A DNA stretch of 64,000 bases, from the NCBI GenBank assembly GCA_964034945.1, contig OZ035963.1, positions 63,393,682-63,457,681 on the forward strand, in the 5' to 3' direction. The notes below the pieces were generated by a model. The model was not told where the DNA came from. It searched no databases and worked only from the letters and a program-made list of their open reading frames with translations. The position numbers and the translations under genes were made by a program. Below, in pieces: positions 47,001 through 54,711 of the stretch. This stretch comes from Chrysopilus asiliformis (lineage: Eukaryota; Arthropoda; Insecta; Diptera; Rhagionidae). Each line of letters begins with the position of its first letter. The first letter of the stretch is position 1.

Positions 47001-50000
47001 TTAAATTAACACATTTTTATTTAAAAATAAATGATGAGAAATTTGATTTTTTTAATTTTTTTTTCAATGACTGGTGAGAGATGAAGCAATTTTTTAAGGC
47101 TACGGGTGCAAATTTTTGATTTTGTTTATGATTTGAATTATGATTGTTTTGAAAGCTTGGAAATTTTGTGAATATTTTTATGTGTAATAGTTTTACACAT
47201 TTTAGGAAAGCCCTAAGGTTTGTTTTTTGTTTTTCAAACCAAATTAAAATTATTAGAAAAATAAACGAAATTAAAACATAAAATAAAAATTTAATGTTGA
47301 TCTGCTTTTGTGAAAATCATTGAAAATATCTCCAGAGATATATTAAACGGTTCAATAATCGCGATAATATGGAGGGAAATACCATTAATCAACCGACTTA
47401 AAGTAATAAAAAAAAACAGTGGTCCGTACTCAGTAAAAGTACATCAGTTATAAAATTTATGTAGGTATTTACTTCTTATCGAGTTTACACCAAGTACGTA
47501 TCCATAATAACTACTGAGCAAAATGCGGATTTTTTGTCCGGAAAAATGTTATGAAATATTCCGGACAAATATCCAAAACAAAAGTAGACTTTTATCCGAA
47601 AAAAAGTGTGCTTTTGTCCAGGAAAAAATTCGGACATTTGTCCGGAAAATAAATGGACAACTAAAATGGACTAATCTGGCTCACCAATTTTACTGGTAAG
47701 ACAGTACTGGAGTGGTATGCCGTAACTTGATTCAAGCGTTTGTTTCGAGTTAGAAGAAAAAGTAGTATTTGCTATCTCGGTTTCTCTCTGTCATTTATTT
47801 CGGCCAAAACAGAGACAGCGAATACTTCTTGTTCTTCTAACTCGAAACAAACGCTTGAAACAAGTTACAGAATATCACTCCTGATATCTCAGATTTTGAC
47901 AGCACCAGAAATAAAAGTCAATGTAGTTTCTGTGTTAATTTGTGTATTTTTAAAATTTCTAAAATGGCTTTTGCAAGGAAAACGGCTATTTTCACTTATC
48001 AGTAACCTTCCTTATTCATAATTGAACCGATAATAAAATCTTATTATTATATAATTGAATCGATAATATAAAAGCATTGAAAACTCGAGAACTAATCGAG
48101 TTAGAAACTTGACATTTAGCACGGACCTGTATTTTATCAAATGGAAATTACATTCTAAAACGGGAAAAATTAGGCCCCCGAAAAGTTATGCACTTCTAGT
48201 TTTAAAAATTCGATTTTAAGTGCATACTTAGGTTAGGTTAAGAAGACCGCGCGCGCCCAGACGTGAGCACAGCGCTACACTCGGAGGCCTACAGGCCCAT
48301 TGTGATGTCTTCAGTACTCATAAGACCTTTCATCAAACCAGCTGATCCTATTTGAACCAACCCGACTTGTTGACGAAGTTCAGCATATCCTCGAGTGGGT
48401 GGTTGCCAAGCTCCGTCAGGCTACTATAAAATCTGGCCCCAAGCGTCCCATATCGGCGTGCTTGTAGGGCTGGACACTCACAGAGTAAGTGTTTAACGGT
48501 CTCCGGCTCCTCCTCGTCACCACAACTGCGGCAAAAATCATTTGCGGCCGCGCCCCACCTTCTGGCCATAGGGCCAAGGGGACAGTGTCCCGTGATAAAG
48601 CCTGTGAGTAGCCTTACGGAGGTCCTGCTTAGTCTAAGAAGGGTGTCGGTTCTATAATGTGGATACTTAAATGCATATATTTATTTTAGTGTATGAGCAT
48701 ATTTTGCACTTTTTTGGTGCATGAACTTCCGGTCAATGGTTATTACTCTGGTTATTTTGCATAAATAAGTAGAGCCCACTTGTCTCGGTAACTTTTTCTA
48801 TCCAATTCAGAAAGCGTCAAATGTTAAACCGACTATTGGAAAAAAAACTAATCGAGCGGCTATCGAAGCTTGAATCATTAAAAATTTAAATAGAAAATTA
48901 TAACATTTTAAATGTAAAATTCTGTTTAAAATTTGTACGTTTTGATTTCAAATTTGTAAATTTGTATGACGAAAATTGGGTTCAAATTAAATCTTAACAA
49001 TTAAATACAAAACAAAAAAGCCTTACGTGCCTCTAAAAATGTGTTAATTACAACAAAAAAAAACTAACATTGAGAAACTCTTTGAATAGAAACAGTATGT
49101 GAAAAGAGCGACGCAACGGGTAAGGAAAGTATCATAAAAAGTTCAACGCAAAAAAAACTGTGCAATCATCATTTGTTTCTCTCTTCTCTTCTCGATATTT
49201 TCACCTCCAACAAGATTTGTGTGTGTAACAAAAAATAAAACAATAACAAAAAAAAAAAACGTGAAATTAATTTTTCAATTTGATTTAAATAAAAATTTCA
49301 ATGAAAAATACGAATTAATGTCTTTAAAAACATTTGTGAAACGTTTTGATATTAGATAACTCATAATATATGAAATTAAAAACATAAAAAAAATTAAACA
49401 AAAAAAAACAACGTTGCGATATAAGAATTGAAATTGTTTGGGTATTTTTCGTTCATTAAATTTTTTTTTCTTTTTGCAGTAGTGTGTGTCATTGGGATAA
49501 ACTTACAGTAGGGCTTACGAGTTTTTTTGCGAAGGCATGATGCTACATAGCTCTCCAGTTCACGTAACGTTGACGGTTTCAATGTCTCAAAGTCAATTTC
49601 GATCTCATCCGGATTTGAGTCTCGTAATGATGGTTCACGGCTCTGTATTATGTGTACAACGCGGCCGAGTTTGTCACCTGCAATAGAGGGGATTTTCAGA
49701 AAAAAATGTCTGATAAAAAGTGGTATTAAAAAAATAGATTCTACCTGGCAATTTATTAATATCTAACGACAACTGCCGCTTCTCATCGTACGACATTGGC
49801 TTTGCGGTGTCCTCCTCCTCGGAGTCAAAGTTCAATGTCGGCTGACTTGGTTTCTTTTTGCCAGGACCGCGCGGTGCACCGCCCGGTGTCGTTGTCGATG
49901 ATTTCGCCCGCTTGCTCGGCTGTCCGCTGGTATTCGGGGCACCTGGCTTTGCGCCGCGTGGTCCTTTAACCTTAGTACCTTTACTGTTAGTGCCAAGCGC

Positions 50001-53000
50001 CGAACCACCGCCCGCACCCGGCATTCCGCCTGCTCCAATGCCCCCGCCCATCGCTTGACTCATCGCTGCTGTCGATGGCATACCCTTCGGTACCGGTACC
50101 ATTCCATGACCGTGCAGGTGCGCAGTGCCACCCTTAATATCATCCGGACCGCCGGGCATTCCTGGCATTCCGCCCGCGGCAGCCTTTTTCTTCTCCTTCA
50201 TCTTTTTCTTGGCTTTTTTCTTCACGGACGCCTCCTCCATCAGTTTTCGCATCTCCTCCTGCAAGTCAAGCAACTTCGTCTCCAGCAACTTCAACTTTGC
50301 GTTCCGTTCCTCGTCGGAGTTCGAGCCAAGCTCCGAGTCGCTCGACTCGTCCGACGATGAATCACTAACATCTTTTGTGTAGGCCGCGTTCGCCATCGGC
50401 TCATCGGGAATATTGGCGTAGCGCATCTCAAATACATCTTGTAATTTCCTACCCATGGCAACGACATCATGATCCGGTGGATTGTACTTGTAGCAATTTG
50501 TGAATATCAATCGGACATCCGCCGCGAATTCCGGCGCACTCTTATACTCTCGATTGTCCATTTTCCGTTTGACTGTGCCCAAGTCCATTGGCTTTTTAAT
50601 AATATCATGATAATCGTGCAGTCCCAATAGTTCTGCATCGACGGGCTTGTAGAATGGCCATGCATATCCAGAATGTTTCTTTGAGAAGAGCTCCTTTAAG
50701 ATTTCGTTACACGATTTTAGAGCATCGGAAAGTTTCTCTTTGTTTTTCGGGATGCCCGGCGGGGCTCCGGTTAGCGGGGACATTGGATACGCTGATGATT
50801 GGAATGGTGTCAATTCCTAGACGATTTTCGAAAGAAAAATTTCAACGAATTAAAAACTATTTTTATTTTTGAAGCAAAAATGCCTTCCTTAATTAACACA
50901 CCGTCTCCAATAGACAAAAAAAAATCAGTTCATGTACGTATCGTATCGTGCAGTTCATGTACGATTTTTGTTATATCTTTGTTGATACAAATTCAGTAGT
51001 TTTGTGAGCGGATAGAATTATTTGCAGAATCAAGGATAGTAGACTTTAACATAACTTCTTCCCTTCGGCACCCCTTCCCTGATAACTTTTGAACGGTTCG
51101 AACGATTTAGATGCGTTTTCGATGTCGGATGAAGGATCTCACAGTAAAAAAAAAGCCCTTACTCTGCACATTAACCGCATTTCTTGATATTTCCTGGCCC
51201 GCGAAAGAAATTTTACCATTAGATTGTTGGAGTCTTAAAAAAATTTCCCTAGCACTTAAATATATGCACTCATCCTTTTCTTTACATCCGACTAATGCCG
51301 ATTTCGCCCCCACCCCCACCCTCCTCCTATTAGGTACGGGATGGTCGTAGCAATAAGAGATTTCGACATAATTTGGGCTATGCAGTAACCCAATTTCGAG
51401 TTATTTCTTGAACCGTTCAAGCAACTTTTATCCGGTTTTCAGTGTCTTCCATGTGAACTTCCGCCCCCGTCTTCTATATCCGATGGAGACAGTTTTTTTT
51501 CAAAAATAATTTAATGTTTTCACAAAAAAGCTACCTCCACACGACATTGGAATAGCACGACATGGCGATGAACAAAAAATTTGTCTCATGGAGACGTGGT
51601 GTAACGAATTTTAATGGCATTTCTATCAAGTTATGATTTTTTACCACATAGTATGTCAAACTTAAAATAAAAATACCTTTTTATATAAATTCATTAGTAA
51701 GGCTTATCAAACTTCAAAAAAAAGTGTCAGTGATCAAAAACATTACAAAAAAAACACAAAATTAAACAAAATGAAAGCAATGAAAACATTCAGATGAAAT
51801 AAATTGAAAATCTCAAACAAAAATGAAGTGTTTTGTGTAGTACAGTAAAAAATGACGTTTTATTTTGTTTAATTTGTTGAATTGATTCGATATTTGTTTT
51901 AACAATAGACGCAGATTTCTAGATAATGATCAAGGGACCAGCAATACAAAAAAAACTTGTGTTAATTTGAGTAACAAAAACAAGAATGCCAGAGCCTTAA
52001 TATCAACATCGTTGATGACTGCGCCTACCTTCTTATTTACCTGTCGTCCGGACTCTCGCCGGGTAGCGATTTTTGCGCTTTTCGAATCGATGGGCGTGTA
52101 CGGCGATTCAAATGCATTAGCAGTGGGCGTTGTGGTGTCCGCCTTTCTCTTAACACCCTTCTTCATTTTGGCCGGCTGCTGAGGAGGTATGACAGCATCG
52201 AGTGCTGCCGGTTGTGTACTATTTACATGATAGGGTGGCGCCGCCGCTGCTGCTGCTGCCGCTGCCGCTGTAGCACCAGTAGTCGTCTGTTGTGGCGCAC
52301 TGACAATGCCAGAATTTAAAACTACAGGTTGAGCATTGTTGGTGCCAACGGCGCCACCGACACCTCCCCCCACACCACCGACGGGCGCTCCAGGTAATGA
52401 ATTGTGCGCTGCACTAGCAGCACCAGCTGCTGCTCCTCCGCCTCCCCCTGCCGAATTAACAGTAACGGCACCACCACTCACATTGCTGGCGCCTCTTCCT
52501 TCTCCGCCCGCTCCAACAACACCGACTACAGGTGGTACGGGAGCGGCTGCTGCAACAGCCGTTGTCGTCGTATTTGTGCTGCCCGGTACCGTTTGCGGGG
52601 GTGCAGTGCCAATTGGCGGAATCGCTGGGACAGCGGATGCAACTCCGACAGGAGTGACGGGACCGCCTGTCGATGAAACAGTACCACCCATTGCCGAACT
52701 CGGACGTCCTCTCGGACCAGCTACCAAAGTGCCAGGTGGTCCACGGGGTTTCTTTTTTGCACCCTTCGGTGTCAGTGGCTCGATCTCGACTTCCTCCTTC
52801 GGCATCGCTTCGATCTTGGTTAGAAATAGTTTCTCTAGGGTCTGAGCCATCACGACCACATCTTCGCCGGGCTTGTTATACACGTAACAATTTGTGAACA
52901 TCGTATTGAAATCCTGTATGCATTCCTTCGATGTCCAATAGTAGTTGTTCTCAAGACGCTTCTTAACTGTTCCCAGGTCCATCGGTTGCTTGATTATCTT

Positions 53001-53222
53001 GTGATAGTCGGGAAGATTCAGCTTTTTCGCATCGACCGGCTGCTGGAATGGCCACGAGAATTGATGCTTCCAAACAGCCTTCATGACTGTCTTTAGAAGA
53101 TATTGTATCTGATTTGTATTACGGCCGGGCCGTTCGAGTGGTGGTACTACCGGTGGCTGGACAATGCCATTCACCGGTTCGACGGGCGGCTCAATACGCG
53201 GTGGCGGTTCTCTAGCATCCAT
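23001..53222 (-). CDS. fs(1)h: BET bromodomain protein, fs(1)h/BRD4 orthologue (whole gene, 10 coding exons)
   Basis: BET proteins bind acetylated histone tails through two bromodomains and recruit P-TEFb to activate transcription elongation in the nucleus. Joining 53222-52041, 50816-49745, 49677-49507, 43974-43855, 42110-41988, 31557-31499, 29966-29885, 29767-28204, 27714-27549 and 23066-23001 gives 4605 nt, an open frame of 1534 codons plus TAA, with GT/AG at each intron and matching phases. Residues (approximate): BD1 35-140, BD2 425-530, acidic/coiled BID-like region 545-610, ET domain 730-810, SEED tract 850-890, basic patch 890-905, low-complexity linker 910-1350, and C-terminal P-TEFb-interacting motif 1485-1534. 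This is the long (FSH-L/BRD4-L) form. Introns range from 67 nt to 10.4 kb. Exon choice rests on homology and splice consensus, not on transcripts. Confidence 0.95.
23621..24364 (+). pseudogene. Non-LTR retrotransposon ORF2 end: RNase H and zinc knuckle, 5'-truncated
   Basis: The retained sequence starts inside RNase H ([20 protein letters not shown]); the first catalytic Asp (TDGS motif) is lost. Present are [10 protein letters not shown] (Glu), [13 protein letters not shown] (Asp) and [20 protein letters not shown] (His and final Asp). Then comes a C-terminal Cys-His motif, [19 protein letters not shown]. The Met at 23483 and about 45 codons before the homology belong to unrelated flanking sequence. 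RNase H after RT is typical of the I/R1/LOA-type elements. The frame from 23621 to the stop is intact, implying a young insertion, but it cannot retrotranspose. Confidence 0.85.
24365..24500 (+). mobile_element. 3' UTR of the non-LTR element
   Basis: Contains TCGGAGGTGTACAATGGGCC and TTGAGGCCTA, shared with 17290-17368 and (inverted) with 30590-30717. Confidence 0.6.
24520..25090. repeat. Dispersed repeat, copy 1 (partner at 44640-45065)
   Basis: About 24750-25035 matches 44665-44990 in inverted orientation: CGTCAAACGGGTTGATCCAT, CACACTTGTTTATGTGTGCG and CCCAGTCGTCTCCGATTACC. It carries a local stem ATGCGCCG...CGGCGCAT conserved in both copies. The part 24520-24750 may be separate sequence. 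Confidence 0.65.
25420..26800 (-). pseudogene. Non-LTR retrotransposon fragment: RT end, RNase H, zinc knuckle; frameshifted
   Basis: Reading on minus from about 26800: the RT thumb region ([20 protein letters not shown]), then RNase H with [37 protein letters not shown] and [20 protein letters not shown], so all acidic residues are present, then [19 protein letters not shown]. The three parts lie in three frames, with shifts near 26360 and 25900, so the copy is dead. The 3' UTR ends near 25420 in a GATAGATAGAGAG-type simple tail. It is opposite in orientation to the 23.6-kb copy and of a distinct lineage. Confidence 0.85.
27549..27714 (-). CDS. fs(1)h: fs(1)h penultimate exon
   Basis: 166 nt, acceptor CCCGTTGTAG, donor GAAGCG|GTGAGT. 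It encodes [20 protein letters not shown], a Gly/Ser/Pro stretch, then [20 protein letters not shown] and REA. The VEDIKASP and RRREA segments match the fly long isoform as remembered. It forms the start of the P-TEFb-interacting C-terminus. Confidence 0.93.
28204..29767 (-). CDS. fs(1)h: fs(1)h large exon of the long-isoform linker
   Basis: 1564 nt, residues about 937-1457. The acceptor GATGATTAG has a weak pyrimidine tract, so the 5' edge is less certain. The donor is GGAAG|GTGAGT. Conserved islands in low-complexity sequence: [42 protein letters not shown] segment ([14 protein letters not shown]) and [20 protein letters not shown] followed by a Gln/Lys/Glu coiled coil. The upstream part continues open beyond the first Met at 29543 through Asn/Thr/Ser-rich sequence to 29767. 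Plus-strand open frames opposite this exon are shadows. Confidence 0.92.
29885..29966 (-). CDS. fs(1)h: fs(1)h exon, Thr/Gln-rich
   Basis: 82 nt, acceptor ATTTTTAACAG, donor CATCTG|GTACGA. It encodes [13 protein letters not shown], then eight Gln and SSVSSG. Low complexity, so the call rests on splice sites and phase (0 in, 1 out), which fit the exons on both sides. Confidence 0.75.
30590..30717 (-). mobile_element. 3' end fragment of non-LTR element, inverted
   Basis: Contains CTCAAGTTGGGCCCATTGTA and GAGCAGATTGAGCTTAAGTA, the inverse of the 3' UTR at 24400-24490. It ends with TTGATAGGAGGGGGGCTCAC, also seen inverted at 17350. Confidence 0.65.
30808..31033. mobile_element. TTAA MITE family D, copy 1
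   Basis: A 226-bp element flanked by TTAA with ends CACTCTAACTGCCACG and inverse. Nearly identical to 39483-39707. TTAA duplication suggests piggyBac-like mobilisation. Confidence 0.8.
31094..31460 (-). mobile_element. Non-LTR 3' end split by a nested insertion
   Basis: 31094-31139 (TAGGTTAGGTTA, CCGCGCGCGCCCAGGCGTGA) and 31422-31460 (GCACAGCGCTAC.CTCGGAGG) together match the unsplit copies at 48229-48310 and 62867-62946. The inserted DNA is 31140-31421. Confidence 0.7.
31140..31421. mobile_element. Nested 282-bp element with 7-bp duplication
   Basis: Flanked by GCACAGC at 31133-31139 and 31422-31428; intact copies have GCACAGC once. The ends share inverted stretches (CTAACAACTCGAA / CCAACAACTCAAA and AAATAATCCCCCA), so it is a small terminal-inverted-repeat element. 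Superfamily not assigned. Confidence 0.65.
31499..31557 (-). CDS. fs(1)h: fs(1)h 59-nt basic microexon
   Basis: Acceptor TTTGATCACAG, donor AGTTCT|GTAAGT. It encodes [20 protein letters not shown] when joined to the preceding G. The basic patch RPPRKKKS follows SEED in other BET long isoforms and may be a nuclear localisation signal (inference). Phases 1 in, 0 out, fitting both neighbours. Confidence 0.9.
31720..32632. mobile_element. pogo-like element with TA duplication and nested MITE
   Basis: Ends CAGTGGAAATTCATTATAAT and, inverted, CAGTGGAAACCGTTTATAAC, flanked by TA. It includes a TTAA MITE at 32300-32518. No transposase frame seen. Confidence 0.6.
32300..32518. mobile_element. TTAA MITE family E, copy 1
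   Basis: Flanked by TTAA; ends CACGTTCGTGACATCGTG and inverted CACGTTCGTGACAT. It contains repeated GTGTACCAC.G.TGG motifs. Copy 2 is at 36968-37185. Confidence 0.75.
32944..33084. repeat. Hairpin element, arms about 60 bp
   Basis: TAACACCGTGTCTTCACTTG pairs with the right end, and GATTGACCAATCAGAGCTC pairs with GAGCTCTGATTGGTCAATC. The loop near 33013 is short. Pairing is imperfect near the middle of the arms. Confidence 0.75.
33085..34700. other. T-rich intron DNA, nothing recognised
   Basis: Long T and A runs, no coding signal, no repeat that I could delimit. Confidence 0.55.
34718..34790. repeat. Near-perfect hairpin, 32-bp stem
   Basis: 34718-34750 pairs with 34759-34790 with a single extra A; the loop is TTTCAGGC. 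The arms read TTGCAAGCATGAAAAAAAGT then AATTTTTATTGCA. Confidence 0.8.
35058..35141. mobile_element. 84-bp TTAA MITE family F
   Basis: Flanked by TTAA, ends CACGTTGGCTACCA and inverse. It contains GAGTCACCGGTGATCAC. Confidence 0.75.
36094..36534. repeat. Foldback containing two further hairpins
   Basis: Outer arms 36094-36134 and 36491-36534 (TTAAAATTCGAGCAGGTT and inverse). Inside are family B copy 3 (36136-36369) and a separate hairpin at 36382-36482 (GTTGGAAGTTTGCACAGGGA with its inverse). Confidence 0.75.
36136..36369. repeat. Hairpin MITE family B, copy 3
   Basis: Same arms as 15296-15529 with small changes (GGGCAGTAATCATGTATTCC at the left end; GGTGCAC at the right). Confidence 0.85.
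36828..36959. repeat. MITE family C, copy 2
   Basis: Ends TCACCCCGATTGCGAGTGTC and inverse with small changes (CGGTATGA). It has one inverted pair of the ACACGT.AAACGACTCTTGTC unit instead of the tandem triplet of copy 1. Confidence 0.75.
36968..37185. mobile_element. TTAA MITE family E, copy 2
   Basis: Flanked by TTAA; CACGTTCGTGACATCGTG at the left, with a slightly decayed right end (TGTCACGAAAGTT). The interior differs from 37055-37115 relative to copy 1. Confidence 0.7.
37186..39482. other. Intron DNA, mostly AT-rich
   Basis: 37.2-37.75 kb is less AT-rich and has a 120-codon minus-strand frame with no recognised domain; not called. The rest is simple AT-rich sequence. About 39200-39290 resembles the hAT-like end near 40020-40075 (GTACACCCTAG). 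Confidence 0.45.
39483..39707. mobile_element. TTAA MITE family D, copy 2
   Basis: 225 bp, TTAA on both sides, almost identical to 30808-31033. Confidence 0.8.
39801..39893. repeat. 21-bp tandem repeat, about 4 copies
   Basis: Unit AAAACTGTGGAATCTGTG plus ATT or GTC, alternating, so the true period may be 42 bp. It gives a repetitive His/Phe/Asn frame on minus that is not a gene. Confidence 0.85.
39898..40108. repeat. Direct repeats around a hAT-like terminus
   Basis: GTTCTGTGGGCAAAACATAA occurs at 39899 and 40077, followed by A.ATTAATAGAAA both times. Between them, on minus, is CAGTGTCTCCCAACCGGGTG followed by CCCCTAGGGG, like a hAT element end (CAGTG-type terminus followed by GTACCCC). 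Confidence 0.5.
40109..41987 (-). other. AT-rich DNA following the SEED exon; possible short-isoform 3' UTR
   Basis: No element was recognised for about 1.8 kb downstream (minus strand) of the SEED exon. Minus-strand ATTAAA and AATAAA-type signals occur within the first 700 nt. Inference only. Confidence 0.3.
41988..42110 (-). CDS. fs(1)h: fs(1)h exon encoding the SEED serine/acidic tract
   Basis: 123 nt, acceptor TTGAAATTCCAG, donor GAAGCAG|GTTAGG. It encodes [20 protein letters not shown] followed by a Ser/Asp tract ending SSDSSDSEA. Serines in acidic context are typical CK2 targets in BET proteins. If the donor is not used, translation reads Ala-Gly-stop (GCA GGT TAG), which would end a short isoform here. 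Confidence 0.93.
42229..42777 (-). mobile_element. Deleted mariner-like element in the fs(1)h intron
   Basis: Terminal inverted repeats of about 38 bp (CTTTTCAATAAGGACATAAC and inverse, continuing AATTTTGTATTT). About 550 bp, keeping only the transposase C-terminus. Confidence 0.75.
42328..42672 (-). pseudogene. Mariner-like transposase C-terminal remnant
   Basis: A 114-codon frame with [20 protein letters not shown], then [20 protein letters not shown], the third catalytic Asp region. The QQDGA motif is cut off at the N-terminal side. It is related to the transposase at 3918-4649 (same [19 protein letters not shown] pattern), but the element ends differ. Confidence 0.85.
43413..43769. mobile_element. 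PIF/Harbinger-type MITE (TAA duplication)
   Basis: TAA on both sides; terminal inverted repeats AGGTGCCGCTCCACATGAGA and inverse, continuing GTAAA. The interior is rich in CTCGCGAG and GAGAACC motifs. A 3-bp TWA duplication suits PIF/Harbinger. It lies about 85 bp from an fs(1)h exon. Confidence 0.75.
43855..43974 (-). CDS. fs(1)h: fs(1)h exon after ET (coiled-coil)
   Basis: 120 nt, acceptor TTTTTACAG, donor AAAAAAG|GTAATT. It was too short to stand out as an open frame but is clear by homology: [20 protein letters not shown] then [11 protein letters not shown] and a Lys-rich end. This is the conserved charged helix after ET in BET proteins. Phase 1 on both sides. Confidence 0.93.
44640..45065. 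repeat. Dispersed repeat, copy 2
   Basis: Inverted relative to 24750-25035; includes an extra (CA)n at 44852-44870 and the same ATGCGCCG stem. TTTGAGGACAAGTGGGAAAC is shared by both copies. Confidence 0.65.
45215..45310. repeat. Tandem duplication of about 54 bp
   Basis: ATAAAATATAAAATAACAGT, GAAACCTATATAAACCGGAA and TCGCATGAGA occur twice in direct succession, the second copy with an extra ATA. The CAGTGAAACCT motif resembles a pogo-like end. Confidence 0.75.
45723..46050. repeat. Interspersed repeat with (CAGA)n tail
   Basis: Starts TAGCTTGCATACCCGTCGCT and ends GATTCAGCCGTTTTTGCGTG, GAACAGACAGATAGGCAGAC, then TATATTAGTA. Sequences of this layout are common dispersed repeats in insect genomes; I do not assign a class. 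Confidence 0.5.
46051..47510. other. AT-rich intron DNA, nothing recognised
   Basis: No coding signal and no element that I could delimit. Confidence 0.55.
47510..47665. repeat. Segment with repeated TGTCCGGA motifs
   Basis: TTTGTCCGGAAAA, TCCGGACAAAT and related forms recur about six times in both orientations within 150 bp. Confidence 0.5.
47707..47884. repeat. Hairpin MITE family A, copy 3
   Basis: Same arms as the copies at 5254 and 19895, most like the latter. Confidence 0.85.
48229..48657 (-). pseudogene. Non-LTR retrotransposon 3' end: ORF2 C-terminus and UTR
   Basis: On minus from 48657: [33 protein letters not shown], then [20 protein letters not shown], the C-terminal Cys-His motif, ending at a stop at 48348-48350. 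The 3' UTR carries CACAATGGGCCTGTAGGCCT and GTCTGGGCGCGCGCGGTC and ends TTAACCTAACCTAAG. Strongly 5'-truncated. Two more 3' ends are at 31094-31460 and 62867-62946. Confidence 0.8.
48661..49506. other. AT-rich intron DNA, nothing recognised
   Basis: Simple A- and T-rich sequence next to the ET exon. Confidence 0.6.
49507..49677 (-). CDS. fs(1)h: fs(1)h exon with most of the ET domain
   Basis: 171 nt after the short 67-nt intron (acceptor CTCTATTGCAG, donor TACT|GTAAGT). It encodes [20 protein letters not shown], then [20 protein letters not shown] and [14 protein letters not shown]. The ET domain recruits chromatin regulators through an acidic groove. The sequence is near-identical to other BET proteins, so confidence is high. 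Confidence 0.95.
49745..50816 (-). CDS. fs(1)h: fs(1)h exon with BD2, BID-like region and start of ET
   Basis: Starts after CGTCTAG (50817) in phase 0 with Glu-Leu-Thr-Pro-Phe and ends CTGCCAG|GTAGAAT in phase 1; residues 395-751. BD2 carries [10 protein letters not shown] (WPF about 447-449) and [13 protein letters not shown] (binding Asn about 506). After it come an acidic Ser stretch ([11 protein letters not shown]), a charged coiled segment and a Lys-rich run ([13 protein letters not shown]), then a Gly/Met/Pro-rich linker. The exon ends inside the ET domain ([18 protein letters not shown]). Confidence 0.95.
50817..52040 (-). other. fs(1)h: fs(1)h intron between BD1 and BD2 exons
   Basis: About 1.2 kb, bounded by GTAAATAAG and CGTCTAG. 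No transposon or gene recognised inside. Confidence 0.75.
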
Positions 53223-53240
53223 TTTATTTGTTACACCAGT
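52041..53240 (-). CDS. fs(1)h: fs(1)h exon with start codon and BD1
   Basis: The acceptor TTCTTTCAG places the exon start at 53240, 18 nt before the ATG at 53222-53220. The donor is CGACAG|GTAAATAAG at 52041/52040. It encodes residues 1-394. BD1 has the WPF shelf (57-59) and the acetyl-lysine-binding Asn in NCYVYN (N116). After about residue 150 the chain is low complexity: Pro/Gly/Ala/Val with an Ala run of ten or more. The end is conserved again ([29 protein letters not shown]). The Met start fits the fly protein's [18 protein letters not shown] opening as I recall it. A long plus-strand open frame opposite the exon is a composition shadow. Confidence 0.95.
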
Positions 53241-53770
53241 CTGAAAGAATATATCGGTTAAGTAAAAATATATAAATTTTCAAAATGATATTCACAAGTG
53301 GACAGTTTTTTCATCTGGGTCTGATTCTGCAACTATGAGTATTGCTGTGAACACGAAATTCGCATTCTCTTCACAAATTAAATTTCTTGTGAAATGCGCA
53401 TGTATTTTATTTTTAGAAAATTTTCGTGTTCACAGGAAAATTCAAAATTGCGAAATTGGAACCATGGAAATGTACTAAAATCGTCCAAATGTGAAAAGCA
53501 ATTTTTCACTCTAGCGCTTTTCAGAAGGATCAGATTTTTTTTTTGCTTACATTAACTTTGGGGCAGTGCACAGCTTAAATATGGAAATGAGTTGAATTCT
53601 TCTGTTAAAAATAAATAAATAAATAAAAACGGTTAAAAACATGTGGTTTTGTTTTCTAGCTAATTTTCTAAATTGACTAAAAATTTTATTTATGTTTAAA
53701 TTCTAGGAAAATATGTAGAAAAAGTGACATTTCTAATTGTAGCCAGCGAAATCCTGTTACTAATGCGACA

Positions 53771-53907
53771 GTCACACGACGATGTTTTGCTACTTGTCAG
53801 CGCTACTAAAGTATAAATCGTGTGCACCCTTACGCTGGCTGCTGTTGCTACTTGCCAGCGCAACTAACCAACAGCAGCCAGCGGCTGGCAAAACAGCGTC
53901 GTGTGAC
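53771..53907. repeat. Foldback in the fs(1)h 5' intron
   Basis: GTCACACGACGATGTTTTGC pairs with GCAAAACAGCGTCGTGTGAC; inside, CGCTGGCTGCTGTTG pairs with CAACAGCAGCCAGCG. Confidence 0.75.
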
Positions 53908-54288
53908 CGCCGCATAAGTGAGGAAACAAGCATCGCTGGCTCTGACGAAGGTCGACTAGCGTGTAAATTTAGGCTTTAGGAAGCACTTATCGGATGTGAA
54001 AACCTCTTTTTATTAATATCTTTTTTACAAACTTTATTTAACTAAAAACTAAATCGACTACTGTCACTTTTTCCATTATTTTTCTTTAAACTTTTCGTAC
54101 TTCTGACAAAAACTTTAATAAAGAGTGTTTACGTATTCCTGTTAAAAACTGTATTTAAAAGTCCTTCGGAATATGCATTGCCCCAAACTAAAATTTCGTC
54201 ATGACGCATTTTTAATCGACTACGAATTTTTATCCATTTTTTTTTATATTGTTGTAAGCGATGTGTGTGTGTCCTAGTTATGCTACAT

Positions 54289-54322
54289 CCGCTCTCTTAG
54301 TAGTACATACTACTAAGAGCGG
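54289..54322. repeat. Short hairpin
   Basis: CTCTTAGTAGTA and TACTACTAAGAG are perfect inverted complements around CA. Confidence 0.7.
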
Positions 54323-54711
54323 CAGCTAGGAGTCTCGTCAAGAACTCTAAAGGTGTCGAGACTTATTGAATATTGTTAACAAAAGTTGCAAGGAAATCGA
54401 ATAAGAAGTAATTCGCGAACCGAAACATTCTCAAACTGAAGCGTATGAACCGAGGTTCCATTATATCCGTCATGAAGAATTCTTTTTTTTTCTCCTTTTT
54501 CACAATCGCTTAGTCTAGAATTGGTAGCTAATTTTGTTACTTACAGATATTGTGGAAGATGTTTCTGTTGTCCCTTGCTGCATGTCGTCACTATGCAGTC
54601 TGTGAATATTTTTATTTGATAATTTGTAGTAAACATTTTTAATTGATTGCAAATATTTGGAATTCCAAAATAATTTTAATTTTCTTTTTATACTACAGAT
54701 AATCAACTCAC

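Larger units (their letters stand above)
43975..49506 (-). other. fs(1)h: fs(1)h intron, 5.5 kb, repeat-bearing
   Basis: Contains the repeat at 44640-45065, a tandem duplication at 45215-45310, an interspersed repeat at 45723-46050, hairpin family A copy 3 and a non-LTR 3' end at 48229-48657. The rest is AT-rich without coding signal. Confidence 0.8.

Noticed and set aside
52336..52845. 169-codon plus frame opposite the BD1 exon
   Set aside because: Antisense shadow of the Gly/Pro/Ala-rich part of fs(1)h, created by codon composition.
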